Below are positions 53,117-61,892 of a stretch of DNA of 64,000 nucleotides, in pieces. Both the position numbers and the translations under genes were made by a program. The notes below the pieces were generated by a model. It was not told where the DNA came from, made no database searches, and saw only the letters and a program-made list of their open reading frames with translations. Location of the stretch: assembly GCA_035629175.1 (NCBI GenBank), contig DASPIL010000036.1, positions 1 through 64,000 on the forward strand, given 5' to 3'. The DNA is from Verrucomicrobiia bacterium. Lineage in GTDB: Bacteria; Verrucomicrobiota; Verrucomicrobiia; Limisphaerales; DASXHY01. The number at the start of each line of letters is the position of its first letter. Position 1 is the first letter of the stretch.

Positions 53117-53839
53117 ATGAAGTTCGCGATAATAGCCGACATTCACGCCAATCTGGAGGCGTTTCAGGCCGTTTTGGAAGACATCAAAACGCAGAAATGC
53201 ACGCACTACGCCTGCCTCGGCGATGTCATCGGCTACAATGCCGACCCGAAGGAATGCCTCGATATTGTCCGCAGCATGAACATTCCCTGTGTGAAGGGGA
53301 ATCACGATGAATACTGCTCGACTGACGGCGCACTCGATGGCTTCAATCCCGCCGCTGCGGAAGCAGTGAATTGGACGCGGCAACAATTGACCGAGGAAGA
53401 CCGGCAGTGGTTGCGCGATCTTAAGTATGTCCGGATGGTCACCAATTTCTCGATCGTGCATGCCACCCTCGACGGCCCCCAGCGCTGGGGTTATGTGTTC
53501 GACAAGCTGGCTGCTGCAGCCAGCTTCACCTACCAGAACACTTCGGTCTGTTTCTTCGGCCACACGCACGTTCCCGTGGCGTTCATGCGGGACAGCGTTG
53601 TGCGCGGCGGCACGTATTCAAAGTTCAAAATCGAACCAGGCAAAAAATACTTTGTGAACGTTGGCGCTGTTGGACAGCCCCGTGACAACAATCCCAAGGC
53701 AGCTTACGTGGTTTACGATGTGGATGAAGGAACCATCGAACTGCGCCGCCTGGATTACGACATTGCGGCCGCCCAGCGGAAGATTCTTGCCGCAGGTTTG
53801 CCTGAGAGGCTGGCAGAACGCCTTGCCTACGGGCGTTAA
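53117..53839 (+). CDS. Calcineurin-type metallophosphoesterase
   Basis: This codes for 240 residues with the dinuclear metal motifs in order: ADIHANLEA (D8, H10), CLGDVIGYN (D36), KGNHDEYC (N62, H63) and FFGHTHVPVAF (the last His pair). These make it a YfcE/MJ0936-like phosphodiesterase. The substrate is unknown; it may be a nucleotide or phosphoprotein. It follows the acylphosphatase by 2 bases and is 50 bases before the heptosyltransferase-like gene on the same strand. Confidence 0.92.
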   Translation: MKFAIIADIHANLEAFQAVLEDIKTQKCTHYACLGDVIGYNADPKECLDIVRSMNIPCVKGNHDEYCSTDGALDGFNPAAAEAVNWTRQQLTEEDRQWLRDLKYVRMVTNFSIVHATLDGPQRWGYVFDKLAAAASFTYQNTSVCFFGHTHVPVAFMRDSVVRGGTYSKFKIEPGKKYFVNVGAVGQPRDNNPKAAYVVYDVDEGTIELRRLDYDIAAAQRKILAAGLPERLAERLAYGR

Positions 53840-53889
53840 CCCGCCGACCCGCCCACGTCTGACCGTGCGATGGGCAACCCGGCTGCGCG

Positions 53890-54909
53890 TTGAAAATTCT
53901 CATTCTCAAGCCGAGTTCCCTCGGTGATGTCATTCAAGCGCTGCCAGTTCTTCGGCTCCTCAAGCTGCACTGGCCGAAGAGCGAAATCTACTGGTGGATT
54001 GATTCCAGCCTCGCGCCGCTTCTTGAGAGTGATCCAGATCTTAAAGGCGTTGTCCGGTTCCATCGCCGCCGCTGGGGATCACCCATTCGTTGGCCGGAAA
54101 TGCTGCGAAGCATTCTCTGGCTTCGCGAGCAGCGCTTCGACTACGTCATCGACCTGCAATGTCTTGCCCGCAGCGGGGCCTTTGCGTGGCTGTCACGCGG
54201 CGAGTCGTTGATCGGGCTGGATGAAGTCCGGGAGGGCGCGCGTGGATTCTATGATTTTGCCGCGCAGCGGCCCTCGTATTTCACGCACGCCGTCGATTGG
54301 TATCTTGAGACGCTCAGGAAGATCGGAGTTCCCGTTCACTTCAATTTTGAGTGGCTGCCGATTCGGGCGCAGGTTTTGCAATCGCTGCAGGAGCGCTGGC
54401 AAACAGATCAGTTTCGCTGGATCGTTCTTCAGCCCGGCGCCCGCTGGCGGAACAAACGCTGGCCCGCGGAGAACTTTGCCGAAGTAACCCGGCAACTCGC
54501 GTCCGCAAATCCTGAATTGCGCTTTGCGGTTCTCGGAGGTTCCGACGACGCCGAAATGGGACGTCAGATCGCTCTGGCTGCTCCGGATCGCTGCCTGGAT
54601 CTTACGGGGAAATTGTCGCTGCCGGAAATGATCGAGTGGATTCGCGCCTGTGAACTCATGATCAGCAACGACACGGGACCCATGCATGTTGCGGCCGCGC
54701 TTGGCAAACCGGTGATTGGAATATTTGGCCCCACGGAACCGCGGCGCACCGGGCCGTACGGTCAACTCGATCGGGCGCTGCAAACCGAACTGCATTGCGT
54801 GCCCTGCATGAAACCGTTCTGCGTCAATCCGGTGCAACTCGAATGCCTGCATCGCATCACGCCCGCCGCAGTCCTGGCGCAAGCTAGGCCGCTTCTCGAA
54901 TCGCGCTGA
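53890..54909 (+). CDS. Glycosyltransferase family 9 (heptosyltransferase-like)
   Basis: This codes for 339 residues from a TTG at 53890 (MKILILKPSSLGDVIQALPV is the usual GT9 opening). Family signatures include the N-terminal SSLGDVIQALP loop, GARWRNKRWP and the C-terminal ISNDTGPMHVAAALGKPVIGIFGPTEP, which binds the ADP-sugar. GT9 enzymes add heptose to the lipopolysaccharide core. This supports an outer membrane with a core oligosaccharide and fits the GmhB-like HAD gene 2.5 kb away. It could also be a WaaF/WaaC or a related surface-glycan transferase. Confidence 0.9.
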   Translation: MKILILKPSSLGDVIQALPVLRLLKLHWPKSEIYWWIDSSLAPLLESDPDLKGVVRFHRRRWGSPIRWPEMLRSILWLREQRFDYVIDLQCLARSGAFAWLSRGESLIGLDEVREGARGFYDFAAQRPSYFTHAVDWYLETLRKIGVPVHFNFEWLPIRAQVLQSLQERWQTDQFRWIVLQPGARWRNKRWPAENFAEVTRQLASANPELRFAVLGGSDDAEMGRQIALAAPDRCLDLTGKLSLPEMIEWIRACELMISNDTGPMHVAAALGKPVIGIFGPTEPRRTGPYGQLDRALQTELHCVPCMKPFCVNPVQLECLHRITPAAVLAQARPLLESR

Positions 54910-55023
54910 ATAAATTCCGCGCTGCTGGCGTCGGTTCAACTTGCGATGCCTGGCCAGTGCACGGCGGAAAATGTTTCCGGTTTTGCGGCTTGCCAGTTTG
55001 GTGCCCGCACCTAGAGTGATCCA

Positions 55024-55893
55024 ATGAAAAAATTAGGGTTGTTGCTTTGCGCACTACTCGCCGTCACGCCTCTGCTGCAAGCGCAGGTGACTGTGGACCT
55101 CTCCCTGACGCAGGAACAATTCCTCGCGGGCCAGGCCATCCCTCTTTCCGTGCGCGTCGTGAATCGCTCCGGCCAAACGCTCCAACTGGGCGATGATCAG
55201 GATTGGCTGTCATTCGTGGTGGAATCGAAGGATGGTTACGTGATCACGAAAAAAGGGGACGTGCCCGTGGACGATGAAGCCTTTTTGCTGCCCTCGGCCA
55301 AGCAGGCAAAAAAGGAAGTCGATCTGGGACCTTATTTTGGATTTTCCAAGCCCGGCCGTTATACGGTGACTGCAACCGTTTTCATCAAGGCTTGGAACCA
55401 GCAGATCAGCAGCGCGCCGAAGGCGTTCGACATTATTTCAGGGTCGAAAATGTGGGAACAGGAAGTCGGGCTTCCGCGGCCGCCCGCCGCAGGGGATGCT
55501 CCTCCGGAGATTCGACGGTACGCCCTGCACCAGGCCAATTATCTTAAACGCGGAATGACCTTGTTTCTGCAGATCAGTGATGCCACCGGCAAAATTCACA
55601 AGGTGTTCCCTGTGGGCCAGATGGTATCGTTCGCACGGCCCGAACCCCAGGTGGACGGCTTGAGCAACCTGCATCTGCTCTACCAGGACGGCAAGCGCAG
55701 CTACAATTACACGGTGGTCGATCCCAGCGGGTTGGTGCTGACGCGCCAGACCTACGAATTAACCAGCCGGCCCAGGCTCAAGCGCGAAGAAAATGGCGAG
55801 TTAAAAGTCGAAGGCGGCATCCGCCGGGTCAAGGCGACAGACATTCCGCCGCCCGCTTCTGCTGAAAATCATGCTGCGACTGCGACGCCCTGA
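55024..55893 (+). CDS. Secreted protein of unknown function
   Basis: This codes for 289 residues with a signal peptide (LLLCALLAVTPLLQAQ). The mature part looks beta-rich, with an Ig-like FRVVNRSGQTLQLG-type first domain and a second region around TLFLQISDATGKIHKVFPVG. I do not recognise a family. Its last 23 bases overlap the start of the DUF481 gene, so the two are probably coupled, and a shared role at the cell envelope is plausible. Confidence that it is a real gene is high; its function is unknown. Confidence 0.75.
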   Translation: MKKLGLLLCALLAVTPLLQAQVTVDLSLTQEQFLAGQAIPLSVRVVNRSGQTLQLGDDQDWLSFVVESKDGYVITKKGDVPVDDEAFLLPSAKQAKKEVDLGPYFGFSKPGRYTVTATVFIKAWNQQISSAPKAFDIISGSKMWEQEVGLPRPPAAGDAPPEIRRYALHQANYLKRGMTLFLQISDATGKIHKVFPVGQMVSFARPEPQVDGLSNLHLLYQDGKRSYNYTVVDPSGLVLTRQTYELTSRPRLKREENGELKVEGGIRRVKATDIPPPASAENHAATATP

Positions 55894-56893
55894 ACTCATT
55901 TTTTGGCTCGCGGTTTTGCTCAGTTCGCTCGCACCCGCTGGCGTCCACGGCGCGGAAAATGTCACCCTGCAACTTTCAAACGGGGATCGCATTTCAGGGG
56001 CCCTGATCCTCCACTCCACGAATCGCGTCGTTCTCTCAAACAGCTGGAACGCCCGCCTGAGCGTTCCGCTCAACCGCATCGTGTCGGGACTTCCGAAACG
56101 CGAAGGCGAAGTCATATCCGATGCGACGGAACTGGTCGTCTACGAAGCCGCCAAACCACTGACCGCCGCAGTTCAAACCACGAACGACGGTCCCTGGAAA
56201 GGGGAGGCGCAACTCGGGCTCGACCTGATGTTCGGCGCGCGGGACAGGCGCGGACTCTATGGCCGATTCAAACTGGGTTATCAAAAGCCTTACGAGTCCG
56301 ATCCCAAAAAATTCTTCCGCAACGTTTTCGATTATTCAATCGATTACGCCACCACCGAATCATTCCGCACCCGCAGTGACGGGACGACGGTGAGCACGAT
56401 GGAAACAACATCCGATCGAATGCGCGCCAGCAACAAGACATCATTCGACCTTGCAGGACCATGGTACGTCTACAACCTGGTCGGCGGCGGCTTCGATCAC
56501 GTCCTGAGAATCAACGCGCAATATGAGGCAGGCCCGGGCGTCGGTTACCACGTGATTGAGGAGAAACATCTCACGCTCAACCTGGAATTTGGTCTGAACT
56601 ATCAGGCCCAGTATCGCTCGGACGGCACTGACGTGCAGGACGTTTACTATCGGCTTGGGCAGGAACTGACCTGGAAACTATCGGACAAGCTCAGCGTGGT
56701 GGAACGGCTGGAATATTTTCCCCGAATTAATTTCGACGGACATCGCATGCGATTCGAGACGACGCTCAAGTATGAGCTTTGGAAGAATATTTCCTTGAAC
56801 CTGACGCTGCTGGACCTTTTCGACACGCATCCTGCCGAGGACGTGGATGAGAACGAACTGCAGGTGCGGTCTTCGCTGGGCTTGAAATTTTGA
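55871..56893 (+). CDS. DUF481-type outer-membrane barrel protein
   Basis: This codes for 340 residues with a signal peptide (LAVLLSSLAPAGVHG). A small beta domain (VTLQLSNGDRISGAL) precedes alternating beta strands of the DUF481 barrel (YGRFKLGYQKPYE, YVYNLVGGGFDHVLRIN, ITLNLEFGLNY-like, ENELQVRSSLGLKF), ending in the terminal Phe typical of outer-membrane proteins. DUF481 proteins are outer-membrane barrels of poorly known role. It overlaps the upstream gene by 23 bases and the convergent HAD gene's C-terminal tail by 128 bases. Confidence 0.85.
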   Translation: MLRLRRPELIFWLAVLLSSLAPAGVHGAENVTLQLSNGDRISGALILHSTNRVVLSNSWNARLSVPLNRIVSGLPKREGEVISDATELVVYEAAKPLTAAVQTTNDGPWKGEAQLGLDLMFGARDRRGLYGRFKLGYQKPYESDPKKFFRNVFDYSIDYATTESFRTRSDGTTVSTMETTSDRMRASNKTSFDLAGPWYVYNLVGGGFDHVLRINAQYEAGPGVGYHVIEEKHLTLNLEFGLNYQAQYRSDGTDVQDVYYRLGQELTWKLSDKLSVVERLEYFPRINFDGHRMRFETTLKYELWKNISLNLTLLDLFDTHPAEDVDENELQVRSSLGLKF

Positions 56894-57452
56894 GCGCCTC
56901 GGCTGAAGGAGGCTGACTGGGTGCTTGAGGCGGCTGGAGGCTGAGTATTTTTTCCACGACGCTGCCAAAATCCTGCAGGATCAGATCGGGATGCGCTGCT
57001 CCGTTCCACGCGGACCGGATCAGGATGGAAGTGCACCCCGCAGATCGCGCGGCTTCGACATCCTGCCATTTGTCGCTGACCACGAACGAGGCGTTCATGT
57101 TGAGCTGCCACTTGCACCGGGCTTCTTGAAACAATCCCGGCCTGGGCTTGCGACAGGGGCAACGGTCGGGATCATCGTGCGGGCAGATGAAAATGTCGTC
57201 GACAGGAATGAGGCGGCGCAATTGGTCGTGCATGCGGTCCAACTCGCGTCGTGAGAGATCGCCCCTTGCTATGCCCGGTTGATTGGTCGTCACGAGCAAA
57301 AGGAATCCCGCCTCCTTCAGGCGCGCCAGCAATGGGAGGACGCCCTCCTGCAATCGGAACTCGGCCAGACTTGCCGGGCCGACCTGTTGCCGGCCGTTAA
57401 CAAATGCCTGGTTCAGGACACCGTCACGCTCAATGAACACGGCTTTCTTCAT
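56766..57452 (-). CDS. GmhB-like HAD protein with Glu for the nucleophile Asp
   Basis: This codes for 228 residues. It has the HAD-IIIA/GmhB plan: FIERDGVLN (motif I), VTTNQPG (motif II), the zinc loop C90, H92, C98 and C100 (ICPHDDPDRCPC), KPRPG with K102, and VVSDKWQDVEAA (motif IV). GmhB removes the 7-phosphate of heptose-1,7-bisphosphate in the heptose pathway. The first motif Asp, the usual phospho-acceptor, is Glu8 (GAG), while the acid-base Asp10 remains. About 55 residues beyond the family end run through the convergent DUF481 gene, and may be a non-native tail. The heptosyltransferase-like gene 2.5 kb away is a possible pathway partner. Confidence 0.85.
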   Translation of the reverse strand: MKKAVFIERDGVLNQAFVNGRQQVGPASLAEFRLQEGVLPLLARLKEAGFLLLVTTNQPGIARGDLSRRELDRMHDQLRRLIPVDDIFICPHDDPDRCPCRKPRPGLFQEARCKWQLNMNASFVVSDKWQDVEAARSAGCTSILIRSAWNGAAHPDLILQDFGSVVEKILSLQPPQAPSQPPSAEALKISSPAKTAPAVRSHPRPRQDACRKGPAASGSRKYSSKAHT

Positions 57453-57492
57453 AATGGCGCAACACAGCAGGAACCCGGCCGGGTCCTAACCG

Positions 57493-58503
57493 TTATTCCA
57501 ACAATTCCTCCAGCGTTTGCGCCCGCCCTTCCATCGCTTTTACAATCGGCTGCGCGCGAATGACCGCGTTGTCTTCGGTCTGGCCGGGGAAGGCCTTCAT
57601 CCGGACCCGGACGGCTGCCATGGGATCCCCATTTCGATCACGCAATGGCAGAACCACGATCACCGCGTCCTTGCTGCGGCCGAAATATCGATTTCCCGTC
57701 TTGATCGTTTCCGCTTCCGAGACCGAGCCAGGTGTTCCGATCTGATCGACCTGCTTGCTGGCAATGATCACGGGCATTGTCTCCTCGGCGCGCCGGGCAA
57801 AGATCGAAAGGTCCAGGACACGGGGATAATCCCGCAACGCATCCCGCACCAGCGCCTTCGCGATCGGCTCGTGCGGCGTGTAGTTCATCCGGAGGCTGGC
57901 GAACTGCGCAATCGTATCGGACTTCGTCCACAAGCCGATCCTCCCGGTGCGGCGCGCGGTGCTATCGATCAGCTTTACGAGCTCTTGTCCATTCAGGGCG
58001 CACAGGATTCGCGTGCCTTCAGACTGCACCACCAGCGTGTGCCATTCGTTCTTTGTCACCGGAACTTCGGGCCCTATTGCCGGTTTCACCAGCCCGTTCT
58101 CGACCTTGAAGCATCGAAAGCTGTTTGCCAAAGCGTCGGCGCGAACGACGAAATAATTGGAGGGGTTTTGATACCGGAATACGAGCCCGGCGCTTTGCTC
58201 GAGCGTGCCGGCGACAATTTTGAAACGGATTGATAATTTGAAGTCAGCCACCACCTCGTCCATCAGCAAAACCGGAAACCGTTGCCCAAGCAACTCCCGC
58301 GACATCTGCGCCACTATCTCCTTTTCCGGTCCCCCGTCTTCCGCAATGACGCGCCACTCCCCTGCTTTGCCGTGTCCCAGCAGGACGCTGCTGAACCCTT
58401 TTGGCAGACCGCCTGCCGAATCGGCTTCGAACGAAATGCTTCGTCCAGCTCCGACCACGGCGCATGTCCACAGCGCAACCGCCAAGACCAAAACAACTCG
58501 CAT
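57493..58503 (-). CDS. Secreted LamG/DUF1080-like protein
   Basis: This codes for 336 residues with a signal peptide (LVLAVALWTCAVVGA). The N-terminal 200 residues resemble the beta-sandwich of LamG or DUF1080 (3-keto-disaccharide-hydrolase-like): VADFKLSIRFKI, AGLVFRYQNPSNYFVVRADA, WHTLVVQSEG and GRIGLWTKSD. The C-terminal part (RVLDLSIFARRAEE onwards) contains PVIIASKQVDQIGT and RVRMKAFPG strands and is unfamiliar. The sandwich may bind sugars or protein. It lies 45 bases downstream of the second permease on the same strand, so it could be a late member of the export operon. Confidence 0.7.
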   Translation of the reverse strand: MRVVLVLAVALWTCAVVGAGRSISFEADSAGGLPKGFSSVLLGHGKAGEWRVIAEDGGPEKEIVAQMSRELLGQRFPVLLMDEVVADFKLSIRFKIVAGTLEQSAGLVFRYQNPSNYFVVRADALANSFRCFKVENGLVKPAIGPEVPVTKNEWHTLVVQSEGTRILCALNGQELVKLIDSTARRTGRIGLWTKSDTIAQFASLRMNYTPHEPIAKALVRDALRDYPRVLDLSIFARRAEETMPVIIASKQVDQIGTPGSVSEAETIKTGNRYFGRSKDAVIVVLPLRDRNGDPMAAVRVRMKAFPGQTEDNAVIRAQPIVKAMEGRAQTLEELLE

Positions 58504-58548
58504 GGGCGGCAGCCTAGCAGAACGATTAACCGCGACAAGTTCTACAGG

Positions 58549-59811
58549 CTATTCGTAACGCAGCGATTCAATGGGATCGAGGTGGGCTGCCTTGTAGGCG
58601 GGATACGTGCCGAAGATGATGCCGACGGCGGAACAGATCGCGAGGCCTAGAATTACCCAGTCGAAAGGAATCACAGGAGTGAGCTTGAGCGCGAGCGCCA
58701 GGCTGTTTCCACCCAGAATGCCGAGGCCGACGCCGATGATCCCGCCAATCTCACAAAGAACGATGGCTTCCAAAATAAACTGAGTCATGATCGTTCTCCG
58801 TTTCGCGCCGATCGCCCGGCGGATGCCGATCTCCCGGGTGCGTTCTGTCACCGAAACCAGCATGATGTTCATGATCCCGATCCCGGATGCCAGCAATGCA
58901 ATGGAACTCACCACCGCAACGCCCAGCCGGACGGCGCGCGTGAAGTTCTCAAACTGTTCAATCATGGAGTCATTCGAGAAGAGTTCGAAGTCGTCGTCGG
59001 CTCCGGGTGGCACCTTGCGGATGACACGCAGCAGCCCTCGCGTCTGTTCCACGGCCGCCGCGTAACCCGCCTGATCGGCGGCCTGCACAAGAATTGCCAC
59101 ACTGCGATCGCGCCGTCCGTATCGATCCAAACCTGTTGTGATCGGGATGACTGCGAAGTTGTCCTGATCACCTCCGAGGGAAGTTCCCTTTTTTTCGAGC
59201 ACGCCAATCACCGTATAGTTGATGCCATCGAGCTTGACCCGTTCGCCCACGGCGCCGCCAAACGGGAAAACGCTTTGGGCCAGGCCGCCGCCAAGAACAC
59301 AGACGTCCCGCGCATTATCGACATCGCCTTCTGCAAGCAGGCGGCCTTCAGCAAGATTCCAATTTCGAGCGGCGAAGCTCCCCGGCGTTTCGCCGAACAG
59401 GCGAACGTTCGGCGCGCTCGAACCATTGCGGCTGCTGACTTCCCCCGCCCAAAACGAAGTCTCCACGCCGATGCTCGCGGGAAGAGTCGCCTTGTCCTGC
59501 AATCGCCTGGCCTGGGCGTATGTGATGTTCTTGCGCCGCCAAAACTTCTCAAAGCCGTCGGGTCCGCCAAAGTAAACGCCTGGCCATTTCTGGATCATGA
59601 ACGTGTGGCCGCCGAGCTGGCTGAGGTTGGATTCCACGTCGGCCTGCAGCACGCGCATCGCAGTCATCACCACAATGATGGAGAACACGCCGATGAGAAC
59701 GCCCAACAAGGTCAGCGCTGAACGCAGCTTGTGGGCGACGAGGGCCCCGAGCGCCATGCGGAAGCTTTCGCGTGTCTCTGCCATCAGGACCCATAGAGTG
59801 CGTTTTTTCAT
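58549..59811 (-). CDS. MacB-type ABC permease (second of pair)
   Basis: This codes for 420 residues with the FtsX/MacB permease layout. TM1 (ALTLLGVLIGVFSIIVVMT) precedes a periplasmic domain with many Gly/Asp residues. Three C-terminal helices follow, including the signature [20 protein letters not shown] and [15 protein letters not shown]. It lacks an ATPase domain, unlike fused MacB. Its ATG overlaps the stop of the upstream permease as ATGA at 59808-59811. It is the fourth gene of the operon. Confidence 0.92.
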   Translation of the reverse strand: MKKRTLWVLMAETRESFRMALGALVAHKLRSALTLLGVLIGVFSIIVVMTAMRVLQADVESNLSQLGGHTFMIQKWPGVYFGGPDGFEKFWRRKNITYAQARRLQDKATLPASIGVETSFWAGEVSSRNGSSAPNVRLFGETPGSFAARNWNLAEGRLLAEGDVDNARDVCVLGGGLAQSVFPFGGAVGERVKLDGINYTVIGVLEKKGTSLGGDQDNFAVIPITTGLDRYGRRDRSVAILVQAADQAGYAAAVEQTRGLLRVIRKVPPGADDDFELFSNDSMIEQFENFTRAVRLGVAVVSSIALLASGIGIMNIMLVSVTERTREIGIRRAIGAKRRTIMTQFILEAIVLCEIGGIIGVGLGILGGNSLALALKLTPVIPFDWVILGLAICSAVGIIFGTYPAYKAAHLDPIESLRYE

Positions 59812-61043
59812 TCGCTGCGCAGTGCATCCACGGGGTTCATGCGCGCGGCGCGCCAGGCAGGAAAGAATCCCGAAAGCAGCCCCGTAACCAGCGACACAAC
59901 CAGTGCGATGGTCACGACAAGGGGCGACAGTTCAGCGGGAAAATAACGCTTCATCGCGAGGGTAATCGGCCACGCGATCGCGAGCGCCACAAGCCCGCCG
60001 AGCAGGCAAATGCTCGATGCCTCAAGCAGGAATTGAAGCAGGATGGTCCTGCGCTTGGCTCCAATCGCTTTGCGGATCCCGATCTCGCGCGTCCTTTCAG
60101 CGACGGAGACAAACATAATGTTCATGATTCCGATGCCACCAACAAACAGTGACAGGCCAGTAACGAAGAGGCCGATGGCAGCGATCGTCCCGGCGACGCG
60201 ATGAAACATCTCGAGGACCTGGTCCTGCTGATTGATTGAAAAATCATCGTCCTCGGCCGGCCCCAGGCGCCGCACCTTGCGCATGACGCTGCGCAGTTCC
60301 TCCCGCGCCTCCTCGATTTGTTCCACCTGCTTGATCTTCACCTGGATGTCAAAGTCCGGATTGCTGACAAACGCAGAACGAAATTGCGGGAGAGGGATGA
60401 TGACCTGATTATCAAGACCGCCTCCGCCGTCGCCAAACAAGCCGCCTTTCTTTTCCAGCACGCCAACCACTTCAAACTGCGTCTGCCCGATGGTGACACG
60501 CGCCCCGAGGGGAGAGTTCTCCCGGAACAGATTCGTCGCCACTGTTGCCCCTATAACGCACACAGGCCTGCCGCCCTCAGCCTCCGCGTGTGAAAGGACT
60601 CGCCCGTGTGAAACCATCAGGCCGCTGATCTGGAAATACGACGCTGTCGTGCCGATCACAGGGACCCCGTCGGAACTGCGCTTGCCGAATCGCACTGGCC
60701 TTCGCGACTGAGCCACGGGGGCAATGGCGACGGCGCTCGTGAACTGCCGCTCCAGCTCATTGACCTCGGCGAGGGTCAACTGCTTGCGCTTTTGCATCTT
60801 CATCCAATCGTCGTGCGAATTCACAAACCAGGCGCTGCGCTGAACGTAAAGCGTGTCGCCGCCAATGAACGAAATACTATCGACAAATGCGCGATTCAAT
60901 CCCTGGATCGCCGTGCCCATCAGGGTGACTGTCACCACCCCGATCACGACCCCCAGGGTTGTGAGAATCGATCGCAGCTTGTTTGCGCGGATGGCATCCC
61001 ACGCGATGCTGAGGCCTTCCTTCAGTTCAGCGAGCAGGTTCAT
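59808..61043 (-). CDS. MacB-type ABC permease (first of pair)
   Basis: This codes for 411 residues: TM1 ([19 protein letters not shown]), a periplasmic core with [17 protein letters not shown] and [12 protein letters not shown], then three C-terminal helices with [20 protein letters not shown] and [15 protein letters not shown]. It is a paralogue of the next gene, so the two probably form a heterodimer in the transporter. The ATG at 61043 overlaps the ATPase stop as ATGA. A single-ATPase, two-permease arrangement is common in this phylum. Confidence 0.92.
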   Translation of the reverse strand: MNLLAELKEGLSIAWDAIRANKLRSILTTLGVVIGVVTVTLMGTAIQGLNRAFVDSISFIGGDTLYVQRSAWFVNSHDDWMKMQKRKQLTLAEVNELERQFTSAVAIAPVAQSRRPVRFGKRSSDGVPVIGTTASYFQISGLMVSHGRVLSHAEAEGGRPVCVIGATVATNLFRENSPLGARVTIGQTQFEVVGVLEKKGGLFGDGGGGLDNQVIIPLPQFRSAFVSNPDFDIQVKIKQVEQIEEAREELRSVMRKVRRLGPAEDDDFSINQQDQVLEMFHRVAGTIAAIGLFVTGLSLFVGGIGIMNIMFVSVAERTREIGIRKAIGAKRRTILLQFLLEASSICLLGGLVALAIAWPITLAMKRYFPAELSPLVVTIALVVSLVTGLLSGFFPAWRAARMNPVDALRSE

Positions 61044-61783
61044 TGCGCGCGTTGCGCCTGCGGAATGATGGGAGGCAGGCCGCTGCCGGTTTCCGGATTC
61101 ACCGCAAGAGACTCGTCACTCGCAAGAAGGCCGTCACGAATCCTCAAAACCCGGCGCGCCTGCCGCGCCACGGCTTCTTCATGCGTGACAAGAATGATCG
61201 TGTGTCCCTGCTTCCACAATTGATCGAACAACGCAAGAATCTCCGCGCCGGTGCGTGAGTCGAGGTTGCCCGTCGGTTCATCCGCCAGCAGGATCGAAGG
61301 GTTGTTGACGAGCGCCCGCGCGATCGCGACCCGCTGACGCTGTCCTCCCGACAGTTCGTTTGGCCGATGATGCACCCGGTCCGCAAGGCCCACGTGTGAC
61401 AACGCATCGAGCGCGACCCGCCGGCGTTCCTCGGCTGACATGCCGGAGTAAATGAGAGGCAACTCGACATTCCGCAGCGCGTCTGAACGGGGCAGCAGAT
61501 TGAATGTTTGGAAGACGAACCCGATCTCACGATTGCGGATCTCGGCCAGCTGATTGTCCTCCATCATGCTCACGTCGACTCCGTTCAGGACGTAACTGCC
61601 AGCACTCGGGGTGTCCAGGCAGCCGATCAGGTTCATCAGTGTGGACTTGCCCGAACCCGACGGTCCCATGATCGCGACGTATTCGCCGCGTTTGATTTCC
61701 ACAGTCACCTCGCGCAACGCATGGACCGTTTCGTTACCCATCTGGTACCGGCGGGAAATTTTGTCGAGGCGAATGAGTGTCAT
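61040..61783 (-). CDS. MacB-type ABC transporter ATPase
   Basis: The ATG at 61783 ([10 protein letters not shown]) gives 247 residues, the usual size; the open frame extends 213 bases upstream without family similarity. Walker A is GPSGSGKST (40-48), then the Q-loop FQTFNLL, the signature [15 protein letters not shown] and Walker [12 protein letters not shown]. It is the LolD/MacB-type ATPase of the operon. It lies 109 bases after the adaptor gene and couples to the first permease by ATGA overlap. Confidence 0.94.
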   Translation of the reverse strand: MTLIRLDKISRRYQMGNETVHALREVTVEIKRGEYVAIMGPSGSGKSTLMNLIGCLDTPSAGSYVLNGVDVSMMEDNQLAEIRNREIGFVFQTFNLLPRSDALRNVELPLIYSGMSAEERRRVALDALSHVGLADRVHHRPNELSGGQRQRVAIARALVNNPSILLADEPTGNLDSRTGAEILALFDQLWKQGHTIILVTHEEAVARQARRVLRIRDGLLASDESLAVNPETGSGLPPIIPQAQRAQ

Positions 61784-61892
61784 GGACGCTCCTTCCGGCG
61801 GGCGACCCTGCACAGGCGCGGCGATCCATGAAACACAGCAATCAGGCTCAGTAACCGCGGCAGATCTTTTCCAAGGTAGCGATTCATGACGC

